In this document: in pieces, positions 16,217 to 25,237 of the stretch
How the letters are laid out: each line of letters opens with the position of its first letter
Numbering within the stretch: the stretch's first letter is position 1
DNA from: Bog-950 sp964631835
Lineage (GTDB): Bacteria; Bacteroidota; Bacteroidia; Chitinophagales; LD1
NCBI GenBank assembly: GCA_964631835.1
Contig: CAZWAD010000008.1
Location: 1 to 64,000 of the forward strand
Direction: 5' to 3'
DNA: 64,000 nt
Translations under genes and position numbers: made by a program
The notes under the pieces: model-generated
What the model was told of the DNA's origin: nothing
Database searches by the model: none
Seen by the model: the letters and a program-made list of their open reading frames with translations, nothing else

Positions 16217-16540
16217 TCAGTTCAACTGAAACTGTGCCGAAAGAACTTCGTTGGTGCAGATGATAGCATAAACATAGTTCCCGGCTGGCAATGCATTTAG
16301 GTTAGCACTGCAGGAATATCCCCCGCATTTTTGAGTGAGCACCAGTTGCATGTCGCCCAAACGGTAAATTTCAATCCGTTTAATGGTGCCGCTGGTAGCA
16401 TCAGAGTTTGCAAGCAGCACGCGACCTTCAATGGTCACATCTATTTTCCGAGCTTGCGAAACAACAGTGTGACTGTTTGCTGTAGTTGTTGGTAACAGCG
16501 CACCAATGCCTAAGAGACATGCGAGTAATACTTTTTTCAT
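16217..16540 (-). CDS. small secreted beta-sandwich protein
   Basis: The 107-residue product has a clear signal peptide (MKKVLLACLLGIGALLPTTT, cleavage near residue 22-30). The mature part resembles the short Ig-like modules found at the ends of T9SS cargo: VTIEGRVLL, IKRIEIYRLGDMQLVL, and LNALPAGNYVYAIIC. Two nearby Cys residues (KCGGYSC) could form a disulfide. It is too short to be a cargo with its own enzyme domain and may be a free-standing module. It is convergent with the helical protein gene across a strong terminator, and copy B of the intergenic element lies 177 bp upstream of its ATG. Confidence 0.75.
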   Translation of the reverse strand: MKKVLLACLLGIGALLPTTTANSHTVVSQARKIDVTIEGRVLLANSDATSGTIKRIEIYRLGDMQLVLTQKCGGYSCSANLNALPAGNYVYAIICTNEVLSAQFQLN

Positions 16541-16716
16541 AATTATTGGGTTTTTGTTAAAAAATCATTTCATTAAATCTCAACTGCTGGTAAATCGGCA
16601 GTCGGGAAACTTCATCACTTGTAAAACCTCAATGTTCAGTGTTCGCGTAATCGCAGTTTTATTACTGCGGTATCCATTTTTCGTCTTAGCATTAAGCATT
16701 CAACCGGACTTCGGGT

Positions 16717-16884
16717 GCAATGCTACCGCTGATGTATTCTACGGTCAAAGACAGATTTTTGTTGTTCTTACGTTTTCGGGCGTGTTTTTGGCTGGCTGAA
16801 AAGTTCCTATTTCTCTCTGAAACGCAGGACTGGCAAGGGTTTTTGTAAAAAGCCCGCTTTGTAAAAACCTTACAAAAAAACAGG
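16717..16884. repeat. repeated intergenic element, copy B
   Basis: This is the second copy of the element at 14434-14600, with the same block order and spacing and one extra A in the final A-run. It occupies part of the 420-bp spacer 16541-16960, upstream of the small secreted-protein gene on the minus strand. Outside it the spacer has a small GCAGT/ACTGC hairpin near 16653 and nothing else recognised. Confidence 0.8.
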
Positions 16885-16960
16885 TGTTTTTTGAGGGTAT
16901 ATACACCTTAAAACGGCAGATGGCACTATAAATTAGGAAGGGGCAGAGACTATTACCCGG

Positions 16961-17758
16961 TTATGGTTTGTCCGAATTTCCATGTTTTGGAAATCCAAAC
17001 AAGAGGGAAAAAATGATAGGGAGAACAAAAACGATTATTGTAGAAGCAGAAAAATAAAAGTCGCTTTCCTCGGTTTTCATAAACTGGCAAAAGAGGTTAT
17101 CGGGCATGTAAATACAGCCGAAATCAAGGCATAGCCTTAAACCTAATATACCGATTATGAAAAATGCCACTGAATCGAGAAAGGGGAACCGCTCCATTAG
17201 TTTCACAAAATAACCAGCCACGATGCGCATGGATAATATGCCGATGAATACACCCAGGCAGATGAGGTAAATATTGTCGGTAAAAGCTACAGCGGCAAAT
17301 ACGTTATCTATCGAAAAAGTCAAATCCATTATTTCCACCATTACAACAGTACTCCAAAATGCACTCATACCGGGTATTTTATGCGGATGCTTTACTTCGC
17401 TACTCAACTCTTCCTGCTCAATGTCGAGTATGTGTTCGTGCTTAAATATCCTTTTGTAAAAAAAATGAACAGTAAGGTAAATTAAATAAAGCCCGCCAGC
17501 CAGTTTTAGCCAGATTACTTTAATGAGCACGCTGGCAGAAATAAGAGCTATACCGCGGAAAACGTAAGCCCCGATAATGCCGTATTTAAGAGCACGTCCC
17601 CTTTGTTCTTTAGGCAAATCCATAACCATGGTTGCCAGTACGGCTGCATTGTCAACTGAAAGAAGGCTCTCAATCAAAACAAGATTAAGAACAACCAGTA
17701 AAGCTGTTTTCGGGTCAGGCTGGAGGAAGTTGGAAAAGAAGCCGGAGATAATATCCAA
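16961..17758 (-). CDS. TerC/Alx-family integral membrane protein
   Basis: The 265-residue protein has about seven membrane helices. It shows the two family motifs ESLLSVDNAAVLATM (about residues 29-43) and DLTFSIDNVFAAVAF (about 144-158), whose buried Asp residues are thought to bind metal. TerC/Alx proteins take part in manganese export and metal loading of exported proteins. The start is TTG at 17758: an in-frame TAA lies shortly upstream and no earlier ATG exists. A 7/8 match to the -7 box (TAATATTG on the minus strand) lies about 18 nt upstream. It is monocistronic. Confidence 0.9.
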   Translation of the reverse strand: MDIISGFFSNFLQPDPKTALLVVLNLVLIESLLSVDNAAVLATMVMDLPKEQRGRALKYGIIGAYVFRGIALISASVLIKVIWLKLAGGLYLIYLTVHFFYKRIFKHEHILDIEQEELSSEVKHPHKIPGMSAFWSTVVMVEIMDLTFSIDNVFAAVAFTDNIYLICLGVFIGILSMRIVAGYFVKLMERFPFLDSVAFFIIGILGLRLCLDFGCIYMPDNLFCQFMKTEESDFYFSASTIIVFVLPIIFSLLFGFPKHGNSDKP

Positions 17759-17839
17759 TGTAAGGGTATTGTAACCGCAATATTACTTGCTAATTCTCAA
17801 TAAAATGGATTTTGCTTATTGTTATTAATCAACAAGCGG

Positions 17840-18334
17840 TTATTTGAACAGCCTGAGGTAGCGGATTAAGTCGGTTGATGTAAGATTGTTTACTTCAAGT
17901 GTTCTTAGCATGGTTACTAATTGTCCGCGGTGAAAACTTCCGTGATTTACCACATGAAACACAATCCCTTCAATACTTTCTGAAAACTCCTTTCCATCCA
18001 TGGTTTTAAATGAAATTACCTTTTCGCCAAATGCGGGCTCCTTATCACTGAAGAAATCGCAAAACGTTTTTGAATTATCAATGAACCGGTCAAGGCATTC
18101 GGGTTTTGAACCGGTAAACGATTCACTCGGCCACGAAGAAAGTGAAACCCCTTTAATCCGGTTCAGCCAAATTACTTCAGCATCCCAAATGTGGCAAATG
18201 GTCTTTTTAAGCGATGGGAAACTGCTCGTTACTTCTTTCTCGAAAATATTTTCATCGGTAATTCTTATAATTTCAACTATTTTGCCGTTAGCCCAGAGGT
18301 TGTAGGCAAGGTGTTTTTGCAGGGTGTAATTCAT
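17840..18334 (-). CDS. DinB-family metal-binding protein
   Basis: The 164-residue product is a DinB/YfiT-type four-helix bundle. The likely metal ligands are His48 (in CHIWDAE), and His131 and His135 in the signature HVVNHGSFHRGQ. DinB-fold proteins include thiol-dependent transferases that use bacillithiol or mycothiol, and the window also encodes BshC, so a bacillithiol-S-transferase role is possible; this is inference. I chose ATG at 18334. A TTG 24 bp earlier would leave almost no room for the divergent gene at 18362. Confidence 0.85.
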   Translation of the reverse strand: MNYTLQKHLAYNLWANGKIVEIIRITDENIFEKEVTSSFPSLKKTICHIWDAEVIWLNRIKGVSLSSWPSESFTGSKPECLDRFIDNSKTFCDFFSDKEPAFGEKVISFKTMDGKEFSESIEGIVFHVVNHGSFHRGQLVTMLRTLEVNNLTSTDLIRYLRLFK

Positions 18335-18361
18335 CTGTTTTAAGTTTAGATTGCGCAAAAT

Positions 18362-19576
18362 ATGAAGAAGAAGGCAAATAAAAAGTCATTGGGGTTTACA
18401 TCCATTACATCGCAGGATAATGGTAATGAAACCGTAAAAATCATCCCGCATTCTTTCCCGGTTTTCGCATCATCTACTTATGTATATGAAAGCGCTGAAA
18501 TGGCGCAGCGAGTTTTCAGCGGAAGGGAAGAAGCATTTATTTATTCTCGCTGGAGCCATCCAAATGCCGAAATGGTGGAGAAAAAATTAGAGCAACTGGA
18601 AGCTTTCGGATTGAAAGTTGATGTAAAATCTTTGGTGTTTGCTTCCGGCATGTCGGCTATTTCAGCCCTGTTTCAAAGTTTGTTGAAACCGGGCGATGCT
18701 TTGCTGGTGCAGGGAAATATTTACGGCACAGCTGTTGATTATTTCAATCACTACGGGAATTCTTTAGGTATTGAAGTGATTTATGCCGACTTCGGAAAGA
18801 TGAATGAATTGGAATCTATTCTGCAGAAGAAAAAAACGGTAAAACTCATTTATGCCGAAACACCTTCAAATCCCACCCTGAATTGTTATGACCTGAAAGC
18901 GCTGAGTTTATTGGCTAAGAAATACGGTTCTAAAGTAGCAGTTGATAACACTTTTGCTTCTCCATATTTGCAGCAGCCATTCACATATGGAATTGATTTT
19001 GTGGTTCATTCATCAACCAAATACCTGAACGGCCACGGCACCGGGTTAAGCGGATTCTTAGTAGGGCAGGATGTTGATTTCATGAAAAAAGAAGTCTGGA
19101 AAGTCCGCAAATTCAACGGCACCATTTGTTCGCCTTTCGATAGCTGGCTTCTGAATATAGGCATGAAAACTCTTTCGTTGCGAATGGAAAAGCATTGCCG
19201 CAATGCGCAAGATGTGGCGGTTTTACTGCTAAAACACCCGTCAGTTTCCAAAGTAAATTATCTCGGTTTGAAAGAACACCCAGACCACAAACTTGCCAAA
19301 AAACAGATGAGAAATTTCGGAGGAGTTGTTTCATTCGAATTAAAGAACGGTTACAAAGCAGGAAAAAAGCTGATGAAAAAGATAAAGTTCTGCAAGCTGA
19401 CAGCCTCGCTGGGCACTATTGATACACTAATTCAGCATCCTGCCAGCATGAGCCACTCGTTTGTACCTAAGCCGCAACGGGAAAAATATGGCATTACCGA
19501 TGGGCTTGTGCGTATTAGCGTAGGGATTGAAGATGTAGATGATGTTATCGCTGATTTGGAGAATTCACTTGCTTAA
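18362..19576 (+). CDS. trans-sulfuration PLP enzyme (cystathionine gamma-synthase / methionine gamma-lyase type)
   Basis: The 404-residue enzyme belongs to the Cys/Met metabolism PLP family, fold type I. The PLP lysine is Lys220 in VVHSSTKYLNGHG. YSRWSHPN (near residue 61) replaces the common YSRxxNPT phosphate-binding block. FASGMSAISALF and AETPSNPTLNCYDL are further family landmarks. It is a cytoplasmic tetramer in relatives and makes or breaks C-S bonds next to homoserine or methionine. Sequence alone does not separate synthase from lyase activity. It is monocistronic, with its ATG 27 bp from the divergent DinB start. Confidence 0.88.
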   Translation: MKKKANKKSLGFTSITSQDNGNETVKIIPHSFPVFASSTYVYESAEMAQRVFSGREEAFIYSRWSHPNAEMVEKKLEQLEAFGLKVDVKSLVFASGMSAISALFQSLLKPGDALLVQGNIYGTAVDYFNHYGNSLGIEVIYADFGKMNELESILQKKKTVKLIYAETPSNPTLNCYDLKALSLLAKKYGSKVAVDNTFASPYLQQPFTYGIDFVVHSSTKYLNGHGTGLSGFLVGQDVDFMKKEVWKVRKFNGTICSPFDSWLLNIGMKTLSLRMEKHCRNAQDVAVLLLKHPSVSKVNYLGLKEHPDHKLAKKQMRNFGGVVSFELKNGYKAGKKLMKKIKFCKLTASLGTIDTLIQHPASMSHSFVPKPQREKYGITDGLVRISVGIEDVDDVIADLENSLA

Positions 19577-19692
19577 ATTCACATTGCCATATAGAAGTAT
19601 GCTAAAGGGGCTAAAATCATTTTCTGTTTCTCATGGCCATATTTGAGTTGTTTAATAACAGCCAGACTTTTCTGAAGTAATCAATTATCAGC

Positions 19693-19700
19693 TAAATTTG
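19693..19700 (+). promoter_or_regulatory. Bacteroidota -7 box for desaturase-PhyH pair
   Basis: TAAATTTG is an exact match to TAnnTTTG and ends 6 nt before the ATG at 19707. A TTTTC stretch near 19668-19672 is a partial -33 box at about 20 bp. The leader would be very short or absent. Confidence 0.55.
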
Positions 19701-19706
19701 CGGAGG

Positions 19707-20660
19707 ATGAACAGGTTAACGTTATACAATGTTGCCCAATCTTTAATTGCCAATAACGATTTAAAAAATCTTTCAAACCTTAACAAGGTCAGAGGCTTGG
19801 CAGCTATTGCATTTGAGTGGTTGCTGATTTCAGGTGCAGCAATTTTGTTTGTGAATTTCCCTTACCCTGTTGTTTACGTTTTTGTGTGTTTGGTGATTGG
19901 AACAAGGATGTATGCTTTATACAGCTTGCTGCACGATGGTATTCATTATCTTCTCTTCCCGAAACGGCAGGTCAATGATTTGCTTACACGTATTTTCTTA
20001 GCATGGCCTCAGTTTACCGAATTAGAAAGTATCCGGAAAAAACATTTAGCCCATCATCAATTTTTAAAAACACCAAATGACCCGGAGCAGGCCCATCTTA
20101 ATTACTCAGAATTCCAATTTCCGCAGACTGTGCGAAAATTAGCCCTTACTTTTCTAAAGGATATAACAGGGGTAAATTTTTTGATTTACACTTGGTTGAA
20201 AGTCATGAGGTATTTTTCGGCCGACAACCCGGGCGAAGGGATTTTGAGGGGAAATGAGATAAGACAATTTAACCGTTTTGACATTTACCGGTTTATGTTT
20301 TATACTCTGATTCTTTCTTTTGTTTTATACATGAATTCTTTTACAGAATTGTTTTTGCTTTGGATTCTTCCGTACATGACTGTTTATCAGACGCTGAACC
20401 GGTTGCGGCTTTCAACCGAACACTTTCATCTCCCAGGGAATAATCCTTATCATACACGTACAGTAATACCTGGTTTTATTGAGAGTTTTTTTCTTTCTCC
20501 GTATAATCTGGGTTATCATACGGAGCATCATATATATCCGAGCGTTCCGTTTTACCGCTTACCTCAATTACATAAAACTTTGATGGGAAAAGAAGAATAT
20601 CGCAAGAATGCAATTGTAAACAAAAGCTATAATGAAGTTATCAGGTTTTATGCAAAGTAA
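19707..20660 (+). CDS. membrane fatty-acid desaturase-like protein
   Basis: The 317-residue membrane protein has the three histidine boxes of the acyl desaturase/hydroxylase superfamily: HDGIH, HLAHH and HTEHH, which hold a di-iron centre, separated by about four membrane helices. It would use O2 and electrons to desaturate or hydroxylate a lipid chain at the inner membrane. I chose ATG at 19707; the frame has a TTG 9 bp earlier that is part of the -7 box. Its 3' end overlaps the PhyH gene by 11 bp, so the pair probably modifies the same molecule. The substrate is unknown. Confidence 0.87.
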   Translation: MNRLTLYNVAQSLIANNDLKNLSNLNKVRGLAAIAFEWLLISGAAILFVNFPYPVVYVFVCLVIGTRMYALYSLLHDGIHYLLFPKRQVNDLLTRIFLAWPQFTELESIRKKHLAHHQFLKTPNDPEQAHLNYSEFQFPQTVRKLALTFLKDITGVNFLIYTWLKVMRYFSADNPGEGILRGNEIRQFNRFDIYRFMFYTLILSFVLYMNSFTELFLLWILPYMTVYQTLNRLRLSTEHFHLPGNNPYHTRTVIPGFIESFFLSPYNLGYHTEHHIYPSVPFYRLPQLHKTLMGKEEYRKNAIVNKSYNEVIRFYAK

Positions 20661-21477
20661 CTCCCACATTATTCAGCGCTTTGTATCTGGTAAGTTCGAA
20701 AAAACCGAATTTTTAAATGCAATTGAAACAGACGGATTTGCTGTAGTCGAAAATATACTGGAAGATTCTTTTATGGAAAAAATGAAGATGGAACTGGAAG
20801 TAGCGATTAAAAAGGAATCTGAATTTCACGGGTCTGCTTCTCACAAAGATTACGGTATGCTGCTTGCTTGTCCCATATATGGTGGAACTTTTTTGCAATT
20901 GCCTGATAACCGAAAATTGATGGAACCTTTCAACTGGATTTTGGGAGAAACATCAATTATTTATGTGTACACTTCTTCAAGCATGCCTCCAAATAGTACA
21001 AATTATTCAGCGCGCATTCATGTTGACCGCCCGCATTTTATTCCGGGATATATCGAAGCCATGGGATGTTTAGTGATGCTGGATGATTTTACTGAAGAAA
21101 ATGGTGCTACGTGGGTTTTGCCCGGATCACACATGCGACAAGAAACACCGGACGATGACTACTTCTACAATAATGCGATGAGAATAGCAGCACCCAAAGG
21201 CTCTGTACTTTACTTTCATTTGCGGTTGTGGCATGCCGGGGGTGTAAATAAAACAAATCAGTGGAGGCATTCCATCGGTATCGGTATGGTTCGCGGATAT
21301 TTGAAGCAGCGGATTGATTTACCCCGGGCATTGAATAATGTTGGCCTTTCAGGAATTTCCGACTTCGGATTACAGAAATTAGGTTTTTTCTCTCAGCCCC
21401 CTACTTCGCTGGAAGAATTTTATGCATCACCTGAATCAAGAACATACCGTCAAGAATCTGAATGGGAAAAATCCTAG
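20650..21477 (+). CDS. phytanoyl-CoA dioxygenase (PhyH) family oxygenase
   Basis: The 275-residue protein is an Fe(II)/2-oxoglutarate oxygenase of the PhyH family. The facial triad is complete: His124 and Asp126 in RIHVDRPHF, and His195 in LRLWHAGG. Arg206 (NQWRHS) can bind 2-oxoglutarate. PhyH enzymes hydroxylate lipids, amino acids or secondary metabolites, and a few halogenate or epimerise. I chose ATG at 20650, which overlaps the desaturase stop; an ATG at 20632 is also in frame. It is coupled to the desaturase gene. It is the only 2OG-type oxygenase here with a textbook HxD...H set. Confidence 0.88.
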   Translation: MQSNSHIIQRFVSGKFEKTEFLNAIETDGFAVVENILEDSFMEKMKMELEVAIKKESEFHGSASHKDYGMLLACPIYGGTFLQLPDNRKLMEPFNWILGETSIIYVYTSSSMPPNSTNYSARIHVDRPHFIPGYIEAMGCLVMLDDFTEENGATWVLPGSHMRQETPDDDYFYNNAMRIAAPKGSVLYFHLRLWHAGGVNKTNQWRHSIGIGMVRGYLKQRIDLPRALNNVGLSGISDFGLQKLGFFSQPPTSLEEFYASPESRTYRQESEWEKS

Positions 21478-21489
21478 AGACAAAAACTA

Positions 21490-22833
21490 TTATCTTCCCT
21501 GATAGGCAGATTTGTTTGCAATTTCAGTATCAACAATTTTCTCCGTACCAGGTTTGCTGAGGGTATAGAGGTAACTGTAATGATCTCTCCAAAGTTGGAG
21601 AAAACTATTATAGGTATGATACGGATAGTCGTACTTTTTGCAGAGTTCTTCCACTATGGGGATCATTTTTCTTAAATTTTCTGCTGGTATAAAAGGAATA
21701 AGATGATGTTCGATTTGAACGTTAAAGCCACCGGTGTACCAAAACCAAATCGGGCTGGAAGAACAGAAGTTAGTCGTGTGATGGCAAACATAATAAGCAT
21801 ACTTATTCTCGTGTTTTTTCGGAATAGGATTAGCGCCCGAAGGAACAAAGTGATTAATTGCTGCACCCACATAAATTCCGTAAAACAAAGTGCATTGATA
21901 AACTAAATACAAAACCAAATACCATCCTATAGAAATGAACGAGCCGTTGAAAATAATTGGAAGCAGTATGAAAAAAACAACCGTGATGAGAATTGACAAT
22001 GTGTGCTCCAAGCCTACATTCTGGCGGTTATGTTTTTCCCAAAAACCTGAACGGATTCCACCGATAGTAGTAATGATATTTGCATAAAACGGGTACAGAA
22101 ATTTTGCCAACTTGTGCTGATATTTATGAAAAGTCTGGTGTTCGACATGACCGGAATAGCGCATAAAGGTGGAAAATGCAGCAACTTCATAATCGAACTC
22201 TGGGTCACCGATTTTAACATGGTGGCTGTTATGTTCATACCGAAGTGGATTTTGGGTTATAAAAGGCCAGAATACGGGCCATGTGATTCGAAGCAGAAAT
22301 TTAAGTAATTTGTTTTGGGGAAAGTCGCGGTGAGTTGCCTCATGTGCAATTAATCCGAAAAGCGAAGTTCCGATTACAGCTTGTAAAATAACAGCAACTA
22401 CAGCAACCCACTTCGGTACATTAGCATATAGTGCCAAGAAAGACAAGCAGAAAAACAACGCAATATTTGAAACCCTTATCCACCAAAAAGGGTTGCTAAA
22501 CCAACGAGAAGTTTTGTAAAGTTTTTCTTTGTAGCATCGGTCTATAAGGTCCATTAAAAATGGCTCATCGAAATCATTTGCTGTAATTTTTTCACCCTCA
22601 GGTAATTCACCGATTTTAAATTCGGCCAGCTGTTTAACAACACCTTTGTTTTTTGCGTGGTTGGTAATAAAATAGCTGGTAGCATCCTCACCGGCACGGG
22701 CCAGCAAAATATCAATACCACCCGGATGCATAGCTATAAAACTACTCAAATCATACACGCTGTTGCGGATGATAAGCCAGCAGTCGTTTTTTTTATTGTG
22801 CAATAAGACATCCTTGCGTGAAAAGATTTTCAT
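21490..22833 (-). CDS. cytochrome b5-fused front-end-type fatty-acid desaturase
   Basis: The 447-residue protein joins an N-terminal cytochrome b5 domain (about 1-85; haem ligands His36 in MHPGG and His59 in TNHAKNKG) to a membrane desaturase. The desaturase has the boxes HEATH, HNSHH and QIEHH; the Gln-type third box is the hallmark of front-end desaturases such as delta-5 and delta-6 enzymes. The b5 domain would deliver electrons directly to the di-iron site. This fusion is common in eukaryotes and is known in some marine and gliding bacteria. It is convergent with the desaturase-PhyH pair, 12 bp from the PhyH stop, and may act on the same lipids. Confidence 0.9.
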   Translation of the reverse strand: MKIFSRKDVLLHNKKNDCWLIIRNSVYDLSSFIAMHPGGIDILLARAGEDATSYFITNHAKNKGVVKQLAEFKIGELPEGEKITANDFDEPFLMDLIDRCYKEKLYKTSRWFSNPFWWIRVSNIALFFCLSFLALYANVPKWVAVVAVILQAVIGTSLFGLIAHEATHRDFPQNKLLKFLLRITWPVFWPFITQNPLRYEHNSHHVKIGDPEFDYEVAAFSTFMRYSGHVEHQTFHKYQHKLAKFLYPFYANIITTIGGIRSGFWEKHNRQNVGLEHTLSILITVVFFILLPIIFNGSFISIGWYLVLYLVYQCTLFYGIYVGAAINHFVPSGANPIPKKHENKYAYYVCHHTTNFCSSSPIWFWYTGGFNVQIEHHLIPFIPAENLRKMIPIVEELCKKYDYPYHTYNSFLQLWRDHYSYLYTLSKPGTEKIVDTEIANKSAYQGR

Positions 22834-22918
22834 TTTAAGCCTGACTGGTTAAAATATTGTAAATATAGGATAGTTAGATATAGGAGTATAACTCTAGACC
22901 GGGGAAAGTCCAACTGAA

Positions 22919-23962
22919 TTAATCCTTGAAAGGGTTCAACTTGCTCAACAGAGATTTTTCGATTTCAGCTTGGCTTTTTACAAAAGTATACTCTTGTTTA
23001 TTCTTGAGTGAAGTATAAAAATGCGTGAAGACATTTGGTTTGGTAGCCAAAAAAATCAAAGTTGTCATCATTTTTGAGGACTTCGCGGAACCCGGAATAC
23101 TACTCCTGCCATAGCGAATGCCAATTGAGTCCGTTGGATTTTCTACCTGATGCCAGGTAAACGAAGGCACCCAAAGCACATCACCAGGCTCCAGTACAAT
23201 TTCATACTGTTTCGCATGTTTTAGCAGGGGGAAGTTGGGGTCATCTTTTTGGTGTGGATTGGCCTTACTGTAGAAATAAAAAGTTCTTTCGGTACGAGGG
23301 TCTAAAAACAGACGGTCGCTTGCCGGATACAAAATCCATTTTTTCCTACCCATAACCTGAACGAACAAAAAACTGCTGAACCCAATGTGTAAAGGAGTCA
23401 AAGTTCCTTTACCACCCATGAACATTTTCAGGTCTTCACCCCAAGAAAAGGGCAACTTATATTTTCGAAGCCAATCTAAATCAAAATCGTTTTTCAGGTT
23501 TTGATCCTCATTAACTATGTCAGAGAACTTTAAGTATTTCAAAGAACCGTTTCGGAGTTGGTTGATATAATATTTCAAATTCATTTTTTCAAAATCTTGA
23601 GCTGTTAACCCGATGTTGTCGTTTAATAGTATTTCTTTATGTCCATGGTGTTTTTCAAAAAAATCGAGATTCCAGTTTTTTACAGCTTTCCATTCCGTGG
23701 CAGCACCCCGAAAAACTTTAGGTAACACAGGATCATAGCATTGTTGCAAAAATTCTTTACGGCTAATGTTTTTATCTACTTCTTCTACTTTTTCCGTTGT
23801 TCCCCTATTTGTTCCAGTAAGGTAATTATCTATTTTACGATACAACTTTTTTTGTGAAGAGCCGAAAATATTTTCAAATTTCTTATAGCCTAGTATATGC
23901 TCAAATAAAAAAAGCAGGTTATAATAATACCAATCTGAACGGTTAACCCCCAATGGCTTCAT
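22919..23962 (-). CDS. JmjC/cupin_8-type protein with HxG in place of HxD
   Basis: The 347-residue product has a jelly-roll core like FIH/cupin_8 oxygenases. The first metal motif is LTPLHIGFSSF with His192 and Gly194, so the usual carboxylate is absent. Distal His271 lies in SFTWHQVEN and Lys208 (GRKKW) is placed like the 2-oxoglutarate lysine. The first 85 residues form a helical extension. It is a close paralogue of the gene at 26009. HxG sites occur in Fe/2OG halogenases and in AspH-type hydroxylases, so activity remains possible. The substrate is unknown. Confidence 0.83.
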   Translation of the reverse strand: MKPLGVNRSDWYYYNLLFLFEHILGYKKFENIFGSSQKKLYRKIDNYLTGTNRGTTEKVEEVDKNISRKEFLQQCYDPVLPKVFRGAATEWKAVKNWNLDFFEKHHGHKEILLNDNIGLTAQDFEKMNLKYYINQLRNGSLKYLKFSDIVNEDQNLKNDFDLDWLRKYKLPFSWGEDLKMFMGGKGTLTPLHIGFSSFLFVQVMGRKKWILYPASDRLFLDPRTERTFYFYSKANPHQKDDPNFPLLKHAKQYEIVLEPGDVLWVPSFTWHQVENPTDSIGIRYGRSSIPGSAKSSKMMTTLIFLATKPNVFTHFYTSLKNKQEYTFVKSQAEIEKSLLSKLNPFKD

Positions 23963-24170
23963 AATTTTTATTTCTGATGTAAAGAATTCGTTTTAAGTTA
24001 TTCCAAATTTATGATCGTCAATTCAACTCAGGAAACAATCTATCAATGATTAGATCCAGTAAAATTATCCTGATTTTTTTCTTTTAAAAACAAATATGAA
24101 TATTGTCCCGATTCCAGCATTCTGAATTGTTTTTAAATTGAATGAAAACAGAATTTCTTGGAAGGGTGAT

Positions 24171-25217
24171 ATGCAAATAACATCAACACAAATTAATTTT
24201 TCTGTGACCGAGAGTGAAGTGCTTGGCTTGCAGGTAGGAAGATGCAACAGTGATTTTTTTGATTCAATGGCATTGTATTCACAAATTGTTTCGGACAGAT
24301 ATGACCTTTGCCGTTTGAAGGTTCCTGCAGAAGACGAAATGGCCGCTCACAAGTTAAATGCAACAGGTCTTCCGTTTTTTTTCAGTGGGAGTATAAGAAG
24401 ATATAAGACAAAAATCATTGAGGATACCTCGGGAATGTATAATTATCCCGATCTTGTATATGAAATATATGACGGTTCACAGGATAAACTTCTAAAGGAT
24501 ATGATTGCCGGAACATGGGGGATTTATCCAATTGGCTATTACCGTACTCCTTACTTGAGTAGTTTGGTTGATAAAGAAAAGGAAACAGAATGCCTGTTTC
24601 AGTTTTACAAAAAATTTAACCTTAACAGCAGCAACCCGGACAACCGTATTTTGTTTATAAGGCATGGTGATAATTATGTGGGTTTTTTTGCGCTTAATGT
24701 TATAAATAATAATCTGGAATCACATATCGGAGGTATATTAAAACCATTTCGCAAAGGCGGTTACTTCCTGGATAAGCTGCGTTACATAAAAGAGTTTTGT
24801 GTTAGTAATAGACTTGAGCATTTCATATTTGGAGCTAGAAATGAAAATAGCGAAGTGCAACGCATATTTCAATTCGCTGGTTTTCAGCCAGTGGGATCTG
24901 AAAATGTTTTTCACATTCCCAGTTTACTTTCTTTTAGTCTTCAAAAGACAATTGAAAAGGAAATTACTATTGAATCAACAAAATTAAATAGCTGGTCTCA
25001 TAAGTTATTTTCTGAAACAGCCCATATCGCCAACACTTTTTTCCCGTCACACGATAAAATTTCATTTCAAGTAAATAAACCAGAAGAACTAGAAAATAAA
25101 ACTTCATTCAAAGTAGTTTATTCTTTTCCGGTAATTACAGATGAAGAAATACTCATTGTATTACTTCCTCAGGAAAATGGGAGTAAGTTTACGGGATACT
25201 TTCGGGCTTGGCAATGA
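24171..25217 (+). CDS. GNAT-type acyltransferase with extra C-terminal region
   Basis: The 348-residue protein contains a GNAT-like acetyltransferase core. GGILKPFRKGGYF is in the place of the acetyl-CoA pyrophosphate loop, and GARNENSEVQRIFQFAGFQPVGS matches the last conserved helix and strand of WecD-like sugar N-acetyltransferases (quoted in part: ENSEVQRIFQFAGF). The N-terminal 100 residues look like an inactive or divergent GNAT repeat. About 85 residues after the core (from SWSHKLFSE) form an additional alpha/beta region I do not recognise. ATG at 24171 was chosen; a TTG at 24138 is open. It is a single plus-strand gene among minus-strand oxygenases and may acylate an amino sugar. Confidence 0.68.
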   Translation: MQITSTQINFSVTESEVLGLQVGRCNSDFFDSMALYSQIVSDRYDLCRLKVPAEDEMAAHKLNATGLPFFFSGSIRRYKTKIIEDTSGMYNYPDLVYEIYDGSQDKLLKDMIAGTWGIYPIGYYRTPYLSSLVDKEKETECLFQFYKKFNLNSSNPDNRILFIRHGDNYVGFFALNVINNNLESHIGGILKPFRKGGYFLDKLRYIKEFCVSNRLEHFIFGARNENSEVQRIFQFAGFQPVGSENVFHIPSLLSFSLQKTIEKEITIESTKLNSWSHKLFSETAHIANTFFPSHDKISFQVNKPEELENKTSFKVVYSFPVITDEEILIVLLPQENGSKFTGYFRAWQ

Positions 25218-25237
25218 TTTTATAAATGGCAGTATCG

